Source: Colocasia esculenta
Taxonomy: Eukaryota; Streptophyta; Magnoliopsida; Alismatales; Araceae
DNA length: 64,000 nucleotides
Assembly (NCBI GenBank): GCA_014218235.1
Contig: CM024760.1
Span: 66,652,961-66,716,960 of the forward strand
Direction: 5' to 3'
Shown here: positions 10,736 through 22,700 of the stretch, in pieces
How the letters are laid out: every line of letters starts with the position of its first letter
Position numbering within the stretch: the first letter of the stretch is position 1
Position numbers and translations under genes: made by a program
Notes under the pieces: model-generated
Told to the model about the DNA's origin: nothing
Seen by the model: the letters and a program-made list of their open reading frames with translations, nothing else
The model's database searches: none

Positions 10736-13700
10736 CTAAATAATTGAAAAAGGAGATGATGTATTTACCATCATGTTCCTCGCCATGTTTCAGGAACATA
10801 AAGATAAAATAAATAAAGAAGGTAAAGTGCACGGGCTTTTGGCTATGGTAAAGCAACACAACAATCATCTAATATACATTACAGAGTTGTCGATGCAAGC
10901 GGGCTCTTTGAAAAGCACCAGTGCCATAATGAAGAAATGGCAGTATGCATCAACTTTGACAAAAACAGTCATGTTGTACCAATATTATGTACGTGGATGA
11001 ATGCCAATATTCATCGGCAAGATCCCTTGGTCTGAATGGTTTGCGTAAACAATAAGCAGACCACCCAAGATCTTCCTCAAGTAAGGAAAATCCAACATAC
11101 GTATTTTGAATCAATTCAATAAATGAGACTCAAATGGAATGGAAAGGTCAAACCTGCTGTCTTACACGCTCCTCATTGTATTCTTGGTTATGCCGTTTAA
11201 ATTCTGCCACGGAATTCTCCACCTCTTTCACTAGCTCCTCTGTTGAATACTGCAAAATGTTGTAATGTCAGTATCCTATACCGTCAGACTCAGTTTGATC
11301 ATCCTCATTCTGTGATTTCAAGAATTCATACATGGGCATACACATCATGACCATTAAACAGCATTATTGGTCCCACTTCAAAAAGTAAAGTCCATGTTTC
11401 GGAAATAGATCGGTAAATCAAAGATGCTTCAAAGAGCCAATGAGACTCCCACTATTTTCTGTACGAGTGCACTTGCAATTAACTTCCTACCATAGATTCA
11501 AATGACTAACCAGTGAAGCCCGGTCTCACAAAACTCTCGAATTAGAAAAATGTAATACAAAATCTGAAACTTGCAGAATATGCAGGGACATTGATTAAAG
11601 ATAGATAGTGTTCCTAAGACAAGATCCAAAAAGGACAAGCAAAAAGAAGGCAAAGAAACCATCACTGCACATGTTAAAGAAAACACATACACGAAATTAA
11701 AAAAATGTAAACTATGTCATAGTTTATGTTAGCTGGTATAATTCAGCTATCCTACAAATGTTGTATGCTCGCCAAACTTTGACTAAATTATTCTCAGTAA
11801 GAGAATGCCGAAGAGCAAGTGACATAAAAAAGGCAATAGAGAAGGCAAAGAATCCATCACTGCACATGTTAAAGAAAAAGCATACACAGAACTTTTAAAA
11901 ATGTAAAATACGTCATAATTAGAGTTAGCTACTACAATTCAGCTATCCTTCAAATGTTGTATGCTCGCCAAACTTTGGCTAAATTATTCTCAGTAAGAGA
12001 ATGGTGAAGAGCAAGTGACATAAAAAGGACAAATTAGATTCACCTCCTTACAGTGACTTTTTTTGCTGCAAAAAGTAAAAAGGAGTGGGCAATCTTGGTC
12101 CTTTGGAAGGGAGGCCACATTTTGGGCACTTTAAAGTTTAAATGACCCATCCACATGACTGTACTTGCCCTGGCCTTTTATTATTATTTGGGGTTCTGGG
12201 ACAGGAAGTAGAAAAGGTCATTAGAGGGAGGCAGCATTTTGACGGTTTAACTAATTAAATCATTTGTCTGAGATGAACCTTTTCCAAATTTGAAAAAGGC
12301 AGATTTCAATAGATGAAGCAGTTTGCATCTGCATCAACTAACAGGTGTTAGTGTTGTTAACAGGGTGGACGGGTGGACAATTTTGGAGATGGAAATCTGA
12401 TAATCTCACAAAAATCAGCATTTAACTAACAAGCACCTCAATAAGGGAAATTATAAGTTGATCCCTAAAAAAAAACTAAATGCAGCTTCTATTCAACATT
12501 ATATTGGATCTAAGTTTTAGTTTTTTCACAAAAAATTAGCTGATATTTAGCATTTCTAAATGTAAGCACATGTACCTAAGCTCCATCCTCTGCCCATCAA
12601 CCAATGTAACCACCAAAAACAAAAGAAAATATAATTTTGAATTCTTTCCCCAACATCTTAGTATGGTTCCTCCAGTATATAACACACAGTTGACTTCAAA
12701 ATTAAAATTCCAAGTTATTTTCCCTGAAAAGAGAAGAAAATTTTATATAGAACCACAAATTACTGCTGAGCAAAGAAATAGAAACATAAATACACATTGA
12801 AACAGAGAGAGAAATGGTAATGAAGAGATTCAGAGGCATTCACCATGCTCACTTTCCCAATTTACCATTAGCAGAGAGAGAGATAAAAAAGGTCTAAAGA
12901 GAGGTCAAAATAGTTACACATCTGATTGGGAATAAACAAGCAGATGACTACAAAGTTTATCTAGCAAAAACTTTCCAAATGTCCACTCAAGTGAACATCT
13001 TACAACACAACCTTAGGATCACTACACAACCTTAGGATCACTTCCACCAAGGTCCACTTTGTAATGAGAAAATGTGCTTACCAACAAGCAACACTAACTT
13101 TTTAGAACCTATAGCATAATCTGAAAGGAATAGATTTGACAGAACTACTGTTTCAAGATCCCCTTCAGAAGGCCTGATTTACGAATGGACATGGCAAGAA
13201 ACCAAATAATGAACCACTGATCACAAAAGCTAGTGGAACATGTTAGAGATATGCACCTGCAAATTTTCACATCTGTAGATCTCTCCAACAGCCAACATCT
13301 GCTTTATAATCTCAGTTATCTTTTCCCTTTGACTTTCCATGTAATCTTTTACTGCCCTTTCACTTGAAAGAGAGGCCAGTTGATGTTCATCTAGCTTTCT
13401 GCTTGCCTGTGGAACATTGACATTGAACTAAAAAAGAACAGCTCCAAAAAATTATGCATGTCTGAGATCATTTACCTGTAATTGCAAAAGTTGTGCGCCA
13501 TAAAGCTCCCTGCCTTGCTCTTCAAACAAGGATTGTGGAATATCAACGTCAACAATCTAAAACATGTAATTTGAAGGTCAAAATGCAAGATGAGCATCAT
13601 ATGTAGACATATAAGCCGAATCAACATGCATGAAATTACAGACATGATTTAAGGAATAAAAATTGTTACAGGAATGAGGTGGTTTAGAAACCAAGGGATT

Positions 13701-16700
13701 TTATCCATGTTAGAGAACAAGGGAAACTGGTCAAGGAACACAAACATGGAACTGATTCAAGAAACAAGGAACTTAAGCAATGTCAGAATTGGCAGACATT
13801 AACATCCTAATCTTAAAACACCAATTGACATAAGATAACAATGTCCTACCTGTGTGGTTCATGTTGTCAATCAGCTTATAAGATAGCCCTGATTTAATTG
13901 AATAAATGAGGAATAAACAAAGTCATTTGACAATCCAGCTCAGAAAATAGATGTGATATCTTGACCAGCCAAGGGCTAAACTGGTTTGGGCATGTGACGT
14001 TACTTTGCCCTTCACCCAGATTTAGTGTAGGAAACAATCCTTACTATGTGAACCTTGCATGGAATTGTTAAAAAACATTGCCACAGGCATGCAAAAGTTA
14101 CATCTTTTAGACTCCTCCACTTTTTGAATAAGTACTTTGTAAACCCTCCACTGTATGTTAAGCAATGAACGGATCATTTGCCTTAAAAATTCTCATGTCA
14201 CCTTGTTTTAAGAGATGAACTAATCTCTGCTTAAAATTATTCAATACTCTCCAGTCACCTTGCATAGCTGATCTAGAATTGCATTATCCGTCGCTTGCTC
14301 TCTGGCAGTTTGTTCCACTTCTCTACACCTCTGCAATATTGATTCTTGAACCTGAATCCACAAAGAAAGTCTTAATGGATATCGGTAAAGAAACAGAAAC
14401 AATCCAAGTTCGAGAAAAAGGCTATTTAGAATACCCAATCTGTTGGAGAATGATTATACAGACAGTGGACTAGATTATATACAAGAGGCATGCTATGGTG
14501 CCACACTTCTTTGCACCCTATTTCTTGACCCGCAAAAGACAGGTGCCACATGCATGGAAGGCAGAATCAGGCGATCCGGATCAGGATCGGCTGATTCTGG
14601 ATCGGATCGGCCATGGCCAATCTAGGCCGATTCCTCTGATTCTATCCGATTCTGATCGAGAATGGGCCGGATTGGATTGGGATCGGCCCTGGCCGATTCA
14701 GGGGTCTGATCCGATCCTGCCTTCCATGGCCACATGGGCACATGGGGTAACTCTAGGGGGAGGCAATGTGGAACTTGTCTGTATAGGCGGCAAAATACGT
14801 GTGGCACCCTATCCTTCTACTTAAATCTGGTTTGACATTATTTTCTCATAATTGTAAGAACATGGTAGGAACTGAAACCTGATCCAGTGTACTGCATCGA
14901 GGAAGTAACTTTTCAGCAAGAGAGTCATCCAGCTCTGGCAGATCTCTGTAGAAAAGTTCTTTGCATACAACCTAGGGGTAGAAAGGAAGATAGTCAAGGT
15001 CCACCACTGAATAACAGAGGCAGGATAATAACAAGATTGCAATATTGACAAACACAGATATTTGAGAACAAATGCTGTTAAAGTCAAATTCCACAGATAC
15101 ATAAAACATGAGGAAGCAGCAGGATCCTTGTGAAGAATAGACAAGATTATAATCACCTCAATCAATGAATTGATGAGAAAGTTCAACAACAAACAAGGTG
15201 CATGGGTTATTCATCAAGGTGTTTTAAATGTTGTGAACACATACTGAAACAAAAAAAATGAAGTTGTGCAGAAAAGCCAAAAGTACTTTGTCAGGCATGT
15301 CATTCATGGAATACAGGTTGATGAAGAGAAATTTACATGAAGCCATTGCTGAGAAGCTTGAAATAGCAAAAATTACGACATTGGATTTAAGAAATGCAAA
15401 TACCATGCTCCAACATGAACCACAAATTAGAGCATAAGACAGTAAATTTACATGCCAAAACAGCTCAAATTTGCTTAGAAGACTCTCATATCAAGGCTAT
15501 GTTAGGCTGTTAGCAAGAAAATCTGATTACTTGAAACATTTAATAGAAATATTCGCTCATAGATGTGGGAATGCATATGATGCCACATATCATTTATATT
15601 CTCACTTATTGATGTGTGAATGGCTGAATGCATATGGTGATATTTCATTCATAAACTTCAGGTAGTCGGATCCAACATTCACAAGCAATTAGCTTAAAAT
15701 TTTATGAAAAATCCCAAGATTCATCAAGGTCATGATCAGCATATTTTAAATGTTACTGGAAATGTTCAGTATATCTCTTGAAAAGGTAAAGATGCCATGT
15801 TTCACAATATGTCCACTGTTCTACATACGAAATCATATTCCTACATATTCAATCCTTTTCTGCAACTCAGTCAATTCCTTGAATACTCATGGGCATGGTT
15901 TGTCATGGCGGGGCGAATCGGCCCGATTCCCCCGAATCGAGCGGATCAGGGGCGGGCCGAGTTGTGATCCGCATGGATCCGCCGCCCGGCCGCGAATCGA
16001 ATGGATCCGATCCGATTCCCCGATCCGCCACGATGCGATCCCTGATTCGCCCAAAATCGAGGCGAATCGGGTCCGATTCGCATGATTATTATATATATAT
16101 ATATATATGATATTTATGTATGTGTGTCAGGCAGGGTTGTGAGGAGTCAGGATCGTCTTCAGGCAGGGTTGTCAGGATCCTCTTATTTACCTGAATATCA
16201 TTTAAGTAAATGTTATAATTTATTGTTTCATTTACTTAAGATATTACATGTAAATAAGGAAGTACCCCCATTTGAATCCAATAAAAATATCAAAAAAATC
16301 ATATCTCTTACCAATAAAAAGTCAACTCTCCCACCGAAGAAGAAAATCGCGATTTCGATGATTTTAACGAAATGCTAACTTTTTAATCTCTCATAATTTG
16401 GTCTATCTAAAAATTTGATAATTCAAATAAACCATATGGAACACTAAAAATCCAAAGTCCGGTAAAAAAAGTCAAATGTGCATGTGACTTCTCCAAGGGA
16501 ACCGCTCTCCTACTGACAGTACTCAGTCTGTTTGAGACCTCTTAAGATTTGGTCAAACCTAAACTATCATCATTCAAACTCATGAGAATTGTCACTTTCT
16601 AGTTTCTCACAATTAGAAAGTAAAAAATCTTATGAGTTTAGGTGATGATAGCTTAAGTTTGACCAAATCCTAAGATGCCTCGAGCAGACTAAGTGTTGTC

Positions 16701-19700
16701 AGTAGGAGAGTAGCTCCCTTGGAGAAGTCACATGCACGTTTGACTTTTTTTACCGGACTTTGGATTTTTAGTGTTCCATATGGTTTATTTGAATTATCAA
16801 ATTTTTAGATAGACCAAATTATGAGAGATTAAAAAGTTAGCATTTCGTTAAAATCATCGAAATCGCGATTTTCTTCTTCGGTGGGAGAGTTGACTTTTTA
16901 TTGGTAAGAGATATGATTTTTTTGATATTTTTATTGGATTCAAATGGGGGGTACTTCTTTATTTACATGTAATATCTTAAGTAAATGAAACAATAAATTA
17001 TAACATTTACTTAAATGATATTCAGGTAAATAAGAGGATCCTGACAACCCTGCCTGAAGACGATCCTGACTCCTCACAACCCTGCCTGACACACATACAT
17101 AAATATCATATATATATATATATAATAATCATGCGAATCGGACCCGATTCGCCTCGATTCTGGGCGAATCGGATCGCATCAGGGCGGATCCGATTCGCCC
17201 CGAATCGGCGATACGTCAAACCATGCTCATGGGTGCAATACTGCAATTCTAGCTTTGATTGGATCTTGGCTCTCCATTCCTTGTGCACACTTTGGGCCTT
17301 GCAATCCTTTTAGTGGTGGGGATCTGGTCGAAAGGCTGATGCAATAAACATGCTTATGATGATACAACAGTTTAACAATGGTTCTCATACAATTTATAGT
17401 TTAGCTCTTTAGTTTCATAGCTACAAGGTAGTTCCAGCTTTAAAAAAAAAAACCTACTATAACTTCATTATCAAAAGATGAAAGGTATAGAGTTAAGTTT
17501 GAGGGGTTGTTCAGGAATACTAGGATTGGAGGAACATAATTAATCCTGAAATGTAAAATTCCATTAACTTTTCTCTTTGCATTGGCACCCACCTCAAGAT
17601 TATTTGTAGAATTACCCCACTTATTTTCATATGTTTTAATGTGACCTTGCTAGATTGACATACTTGAAGAAATGCCACCACTGTTGTCATCTTTACTATT
17701 CCTTTAAGATATTTTATTTAACCTTGCCTACCCTTTGATCAAAATTTAGAAAGATCTCTTATAATGTGCCAGTCAAAAATACTTCTTTCCATAAGGTATT
17801 TTCATCCAAAAACCTAACTTTGATAGTGAGAGTGGAATATTCTTAGCATCTCAAACAGAGGTTAACTGCAAGCATATTTTTGACACTATAGCATTTAAGA
17901 ATATTACTAAAAACAATATGAAAATAAGAAGGAAAATTCTGTAAATAAAACAGCAAGTAGGATATTTAAAAAAAAAAATCCTTTTTTAATCATCAAATTG
18001 CAGCAGCATATTTCTCAAATTATTCAAGAATGGTCAACATTTTTTAAAAAGCATACCGTAAACTGTGCAAGGACACCTCGGAGACTTTCTTGTTCCCACG
18101 ACTCTGGGAATGAAAGTTGAAAAGATCTGGTTTCACCTTGTCTCATACCCTGTATTGAATCAAGAAATCCTGGGAGAAGGTTATCACGTTCTGCTGTATC
18201 CAAATGGAATCCTGCAAACATGAAAGATGAAAGAGCTTAGGAAGAAGGAAAACAACTTTCCCATGACCCTGGATCTTGTCTGAATAAACGGTTCACAATA
18301 TTTAATACATGGAGGAGTCCCTAACACCCTATGGATACCTATCAACATGATAATGATCTGCTCATAAGTATGCCAAAGATGGATAAAACTATGTGAAGTA
18401 ATACAGAGAAAATTAGGGGTGTCTAAGATTATCCTTTTATTTCTTATGTTTTGTTGTTTTCTGTCAGGAATGACATCTACTAAAGCATCTTCAAATTGAT
18501 GGAATGGTTCCATGAAACAAAGGCTTTTAGTGAGACTTCTATTGATTTTGTCAATGTATATATGTCCAAGCACATGCAAGCCAAACAGGTGTCAATCTTT
18601 TACCTCAAGATACTTCACATGGACATGATCCATCAAAAGACTTGCAACAGCCACTAATAAGTTAAATGTTCTAGGACTGCAAGGAATATAGTATTAAAAT
18701 CAGGCACAGATTGGGGATGCCTAATCCTGATTTGGATCTGGATTGGCTGATCCAATTGAATTGAGTCAATCCACTAAAAAAAACCAAAAAAGTATTTATA
18801 CAAAGAAAAACTTTCATAAACAAAAATTCAAAAAGTATTTAAAGAAATAAAAACTATGTAGGTGTGAGAATTATTTTTCAACACTTTAAAAAGTTTTAAA
18901 TTTTAAGTTTGAAGTTTGATTTTATTTGGGTTCTTTATTTATTTACAAGGACATGGTCTTGCTTAGTTCATTTGACCTCCCCCACTAACCGTAGTTAGTG
19001 TTAATTATATCAGCGCAAAAGACTGAACACCCTTGATTAACCATCAGACAAACCCTTAGAAACAAGAGAATATGACTCACATTTGAATGAGAGGAATTGC
19101 ACATGAAAGAGAACATGGTTGCGAACATGCAATCTATTTTTTGGAATTTTTTTATATTTGTTTCATTTTTTATTGATTTTTTAAATGTATTTTCTATTTT
19201 TTTGGTTTTTCAGAATTATTTATTTTATTTATTTAAGCATTTTCGTGATTTATTTATTTACATTTAAATTATGTGAATTAAGTTTCATTTTTTTATTTAT
19301 CGATTTAAAGGGGAATTAGCTTAACATTCTCATTATTTAATTGTTTTAAACATGAATTGACTTAAGGTGGGTTAAATTGATGTGAGACATAACTTGTTTG
19401 TTGATTTTATGTTATTGAAAATTAAAGAATATTATTTGGAAGATATTTTGTTAACACTTGTCGAAATTTGGTTGATTTTGACTAGGAAATTACGTAGTGC
19501 TACGTTTTAAATAAACGTGACATTACATGAAATAATTCATATAACGCATTATTGGATGATTAAAAATAGCCCAATGGGCCCAATAAATCACACAAGTTAA
19601 TTCGCTAATTGTTGGCCCAATAAGCACAAAATGTCTTGATTAATTGTGTGACAGTACAAGTCCGGCCCATAAGGAGTATTAGGCCCAATAAGAAAATTGG

Positions 19701-22700
19701 CCCAATGAGAAGAAGTCCAATGGACCTTTTTATGAACTTGAGAGAAAAGAATCGTGCCTTGCACGATGATCTTTAGGGTTGCCTTGCAGACCCTTTTTTC
19801 AGACTGCCTTGCAGTCTTTTTCCCGAAGCCTTGCTCGGGTTTCTGGCTCAGAAGAAGCTCTTCTCCCCTGGGGCGCCCCAAGGCTTCTTTTATAGTGGCT
19901 GGGCAAAAGGCGCCCGGCCGGAAGGTTTACGTGCTCTCCCCGGGGCTCTGCACATTAAGTTAGGGGGTTTTACACAAATTTCCACCCACCTATTTGCAAA
20001 TTAACCCCTGTATTTTCTTTTTCTTCCTATTTTCTCTTTCCCTGTTTGCACCGGACTCTTCTGGTTCGCCCTGCACGAAGCAGAGCAGGGAGGAGAGGCG
20101 ACGGCGCACACCTCCTCCCCCCCTTCCGGCGATCAGCAACAGCAGCGGCGGCGGGAGCAGGGTAGCGGCGGCGAGGGCAGGGCTGCGGCGGCGAAGGCAG
20201 GGCGGCGGCGGCGAAGGAGCAGGGCCGCCGCTGTAGACGCAGCGGCTGGGGGCTTGCGGCGGTCTGGAGCCGGGCTGCCGCTGCAGCAGCGGCGGCTGGG
20301 GTGGCCTGCGGCGGCCTGGAGCAGGGCCGCGGTGCCGGCGACGGGAAGAGGCGGCGGCGGCGGCGCGGACCCAAGCAACAGCCGCGGGCAGGGGGCCCTC
20401 AGCAGGGACCCGCCCTTCTCTCCCTGTCTCTTGCAGGCATCGGCTGAGGGGGAGAGGGGTGAGGCCGGACTTCCAGGTATCTCTCTCTCCTGTGCGTATA
20501 TATCTTTCTCCTTTGGGTTTGCTTGTTTTACTTACCCCTTCTGTTCCGTTCCCCCCTTCGACAGTAGGAAGCCAAAAAAAAATGGCACAACAAATGCCCC
20601 CCACGTGACAGATAGCCCGTGCCACATCATCGGGCAGCTGTCACGTGTGATTCTTGTGATCATTCAGTGCTTCATGCTGTTAGGATTCACGTCATTTGCG
20701 TTTTCCAGCACGTAGTGATATTTTTCCTTTTGCTTCTACCAGTGCCCAGGCTGCCATGAATTCACGTCGGAGTTCTCGGGGAGGCCAAAATCGTCTTCCT
20801 TATGGCCGAGGACGTGGCTGTCCTGCTGTACGCGCTGGCTCACCCGGTCCCTCCGTTTCTCGCCGGAAGATGCCTTTCATGGAGCCCACGTTGGTGACAC
20901 CTGAACGCCTTTCTGACTTGGATCGGGGATATACTCAGGTTGCAATATCACACCTTGACGCAGCGTCTGGCAATTCAGTGCCCATCGACCCGAGCCGGGT
21001 ATTTTATTTTGACGAACATTTCTATTTTCAGCGCTCTGTTGATTATCCTCAGCATCTTCCATCAGATGAATCTGTTATGGCCTTTGTGTCTTCATATGCT
21101 TGCCGGGTGATGACGACGGCCCCATCCCCTTGACTCGCGCCCAGAGGCTCGCTCTGGAAGGCGCCATTCTTTCTGATCGTGACAGTATGGAGGGTTTGTT
21201 TTCGTATGCATATCCAGCTTTCCCTTGGCATGACATCCGTCTGAATGAGTTACCTTTGGCACAACAACTGGGCAAATACTCGAGGTTGACAGGTGTACAC
21301 AGCATTTCCCGCCCTTTACTGGCAGCTTCATAGATGACAGCAGGTGGGGGGCCGGGCCCAGTTTCCAACCACAGGACTGGTCTCTTTTTGACTGCAGCTG
21401 ACGAGCCTCTACACAGACCCCTTTCAGTGGTCAGTGTATTTTACAGGACATTTTGCAGAGCAAGAAACCCAGCTGGTATGAGAAATTGAGCGTGAGACGC
21501 TCACATGCTCCTCGCCCCGGGGCGACAGAGTGGTTGCAGTATGTGCTTCAGCATTATCGCCATATGCTTGACCTTGTGGGTATCCGTCATGCAGTGACAA
21601 CGGCACTTTACAGATATCCTTGCTATACTAGCTTGATAAAGGCCGTGGCTGAGCGATATAACCCAACATGGAACACCATTTGCACTGCAGAAGGCGAAAC
21701 AGCTATAGACTTGTGGGCTTTCCACCGTATCTCCGGACTACCCATTGTAGGCGAACCTTATGAAGAAGTTATCTTGGATGATTTTCACAGAGATTCCACT
21801 GACGGACAGGGCGCTATGTGCTGGAGTTTTGTTACAGATATCTGTTGAGGGTCTGGCACGATTTGGCCAAGGCGCGCCACTGCTTCTTCGACTGATGGCG
21901 CTGGTGATGTTAACACTTCTTCTACCGACCCGCGGGTCAGCTTGTACACTTGGGTGAGGTACTTTTATGGTGGTCCTTTTTGCTATGTGAATGAATTTGC
22001 TCGAGCGAGGGGAACTCGCCATGACATGTATGAGATTCCTCGAGAGGAGCTCCCCGCACTTCCCCATATATATGAGTCTCTGCATCAGACAGAGAACCCA
22101 TGGAAACTTGATGAGATCACACATTTGGCCGCCTATTTGGCTTACTGGTTATGCACTTTCGCCATGCCTCTTGGTGATGAGTCTCTTTTGCGCCCAGAAG
22201 CTATTACCCAGCTTGCCGTTTAGCCTGTGGATGTCAGTTAGCTTTAGCCCCTGCTGCTTTAGCATGTATTATCATTCTTTCAATGCTTTATCTTCACATT
22301 CTCAGCCCCGGGACAGCACCATATTGATGGCTACTCATTATGTCAGTGCATGGGCGCATTGCTTGTTACCTGGGCGCCTCCCTGCAGGGGACATTCGAGA
22401 CATTTCTATTCCCACCATTTTCAGATTTATAGATCAGCTGGATGGAGATGGTGATAGTCTTCTTTCTCTCGCCCGAGATGCACTGGGCTTTGTTCCGTTG
22501 GGGAGACCGGGAAATTGAGTTTTGATCATTCTTCATTTAATTTCAGACCTTTTCCTGACTATTCATCTTCTGGGCAGCCAGGTTGGTTTGATCCCTGGAC
22601 ACAGCAGGTAGTACATGGTTTTGCTGAGAGGTGCCTTCGCTGATGATTGGATACAGTGCACTCGCCCTGGGGTGCTAACTTTTAGACGGGGTCAGACTGC

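Larger units (their letters stand above)
11334..18862. repeat. Copy A of a 7.5-kb duplicated TIG segment
   Basis: The whole stretch recurs at 27462-34962 with a constant offset of 16128 bases up to about 34085. By eye I find only two substitutions in the first 6.6 kb (11464 C versus 27592 T; 16367 A versus 32495 G). Copy A is followed at 18863 by a gypsy LTR; copy B continues with unrelated intron sequence after the same ACTATGTAGG. Confidence 0.95.
18863..20592 (-). repeat. LTR of TAT-type gypsy element E1
   Basis: On the plus strand it starts TGTGAGAATTA and ends GGCACAACA, then a purine tract on the minus strand. The second family member at 57493-59160 has the same ends and the same order of blocks. 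It is 1730 bases long. Copy B shows the empty site (ACTATGTAGG then CTATTTTT at 34963), which fixes the outer border exactly. The expected duplicated target is GTAGG (18858-18862), but the other end of E1 lies in the gap. Repeated GGCCCAATAAG words lie at 19560-19720. Confidence 0.9.

Noticed and set aside
18573..18660. Extra TIG exon upstream of 18211
   Set aside because: A minus-strand read with a possible donor exists, but its peptide does not fit and the exon at 49118-49208 supplies the matching phase and sequence.
19888..19900. Plus-strand promoter for the PMD gene (TTTTATAG)
   Set aside because: The canonical TATAAAA is on the minus strand, matching the pol direction in E2; the plus reading is a weaker match.
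19990..20625. 211-codon minus-strand ORF and Pro/Ala/Arg-rich frames in the E1 LTR
   Set aside because: The region is GGCGGC-rich LTR leader and open in several frames by composition; E2 has a comparable GC-rich stretch (58680-59040) without a matching protein.
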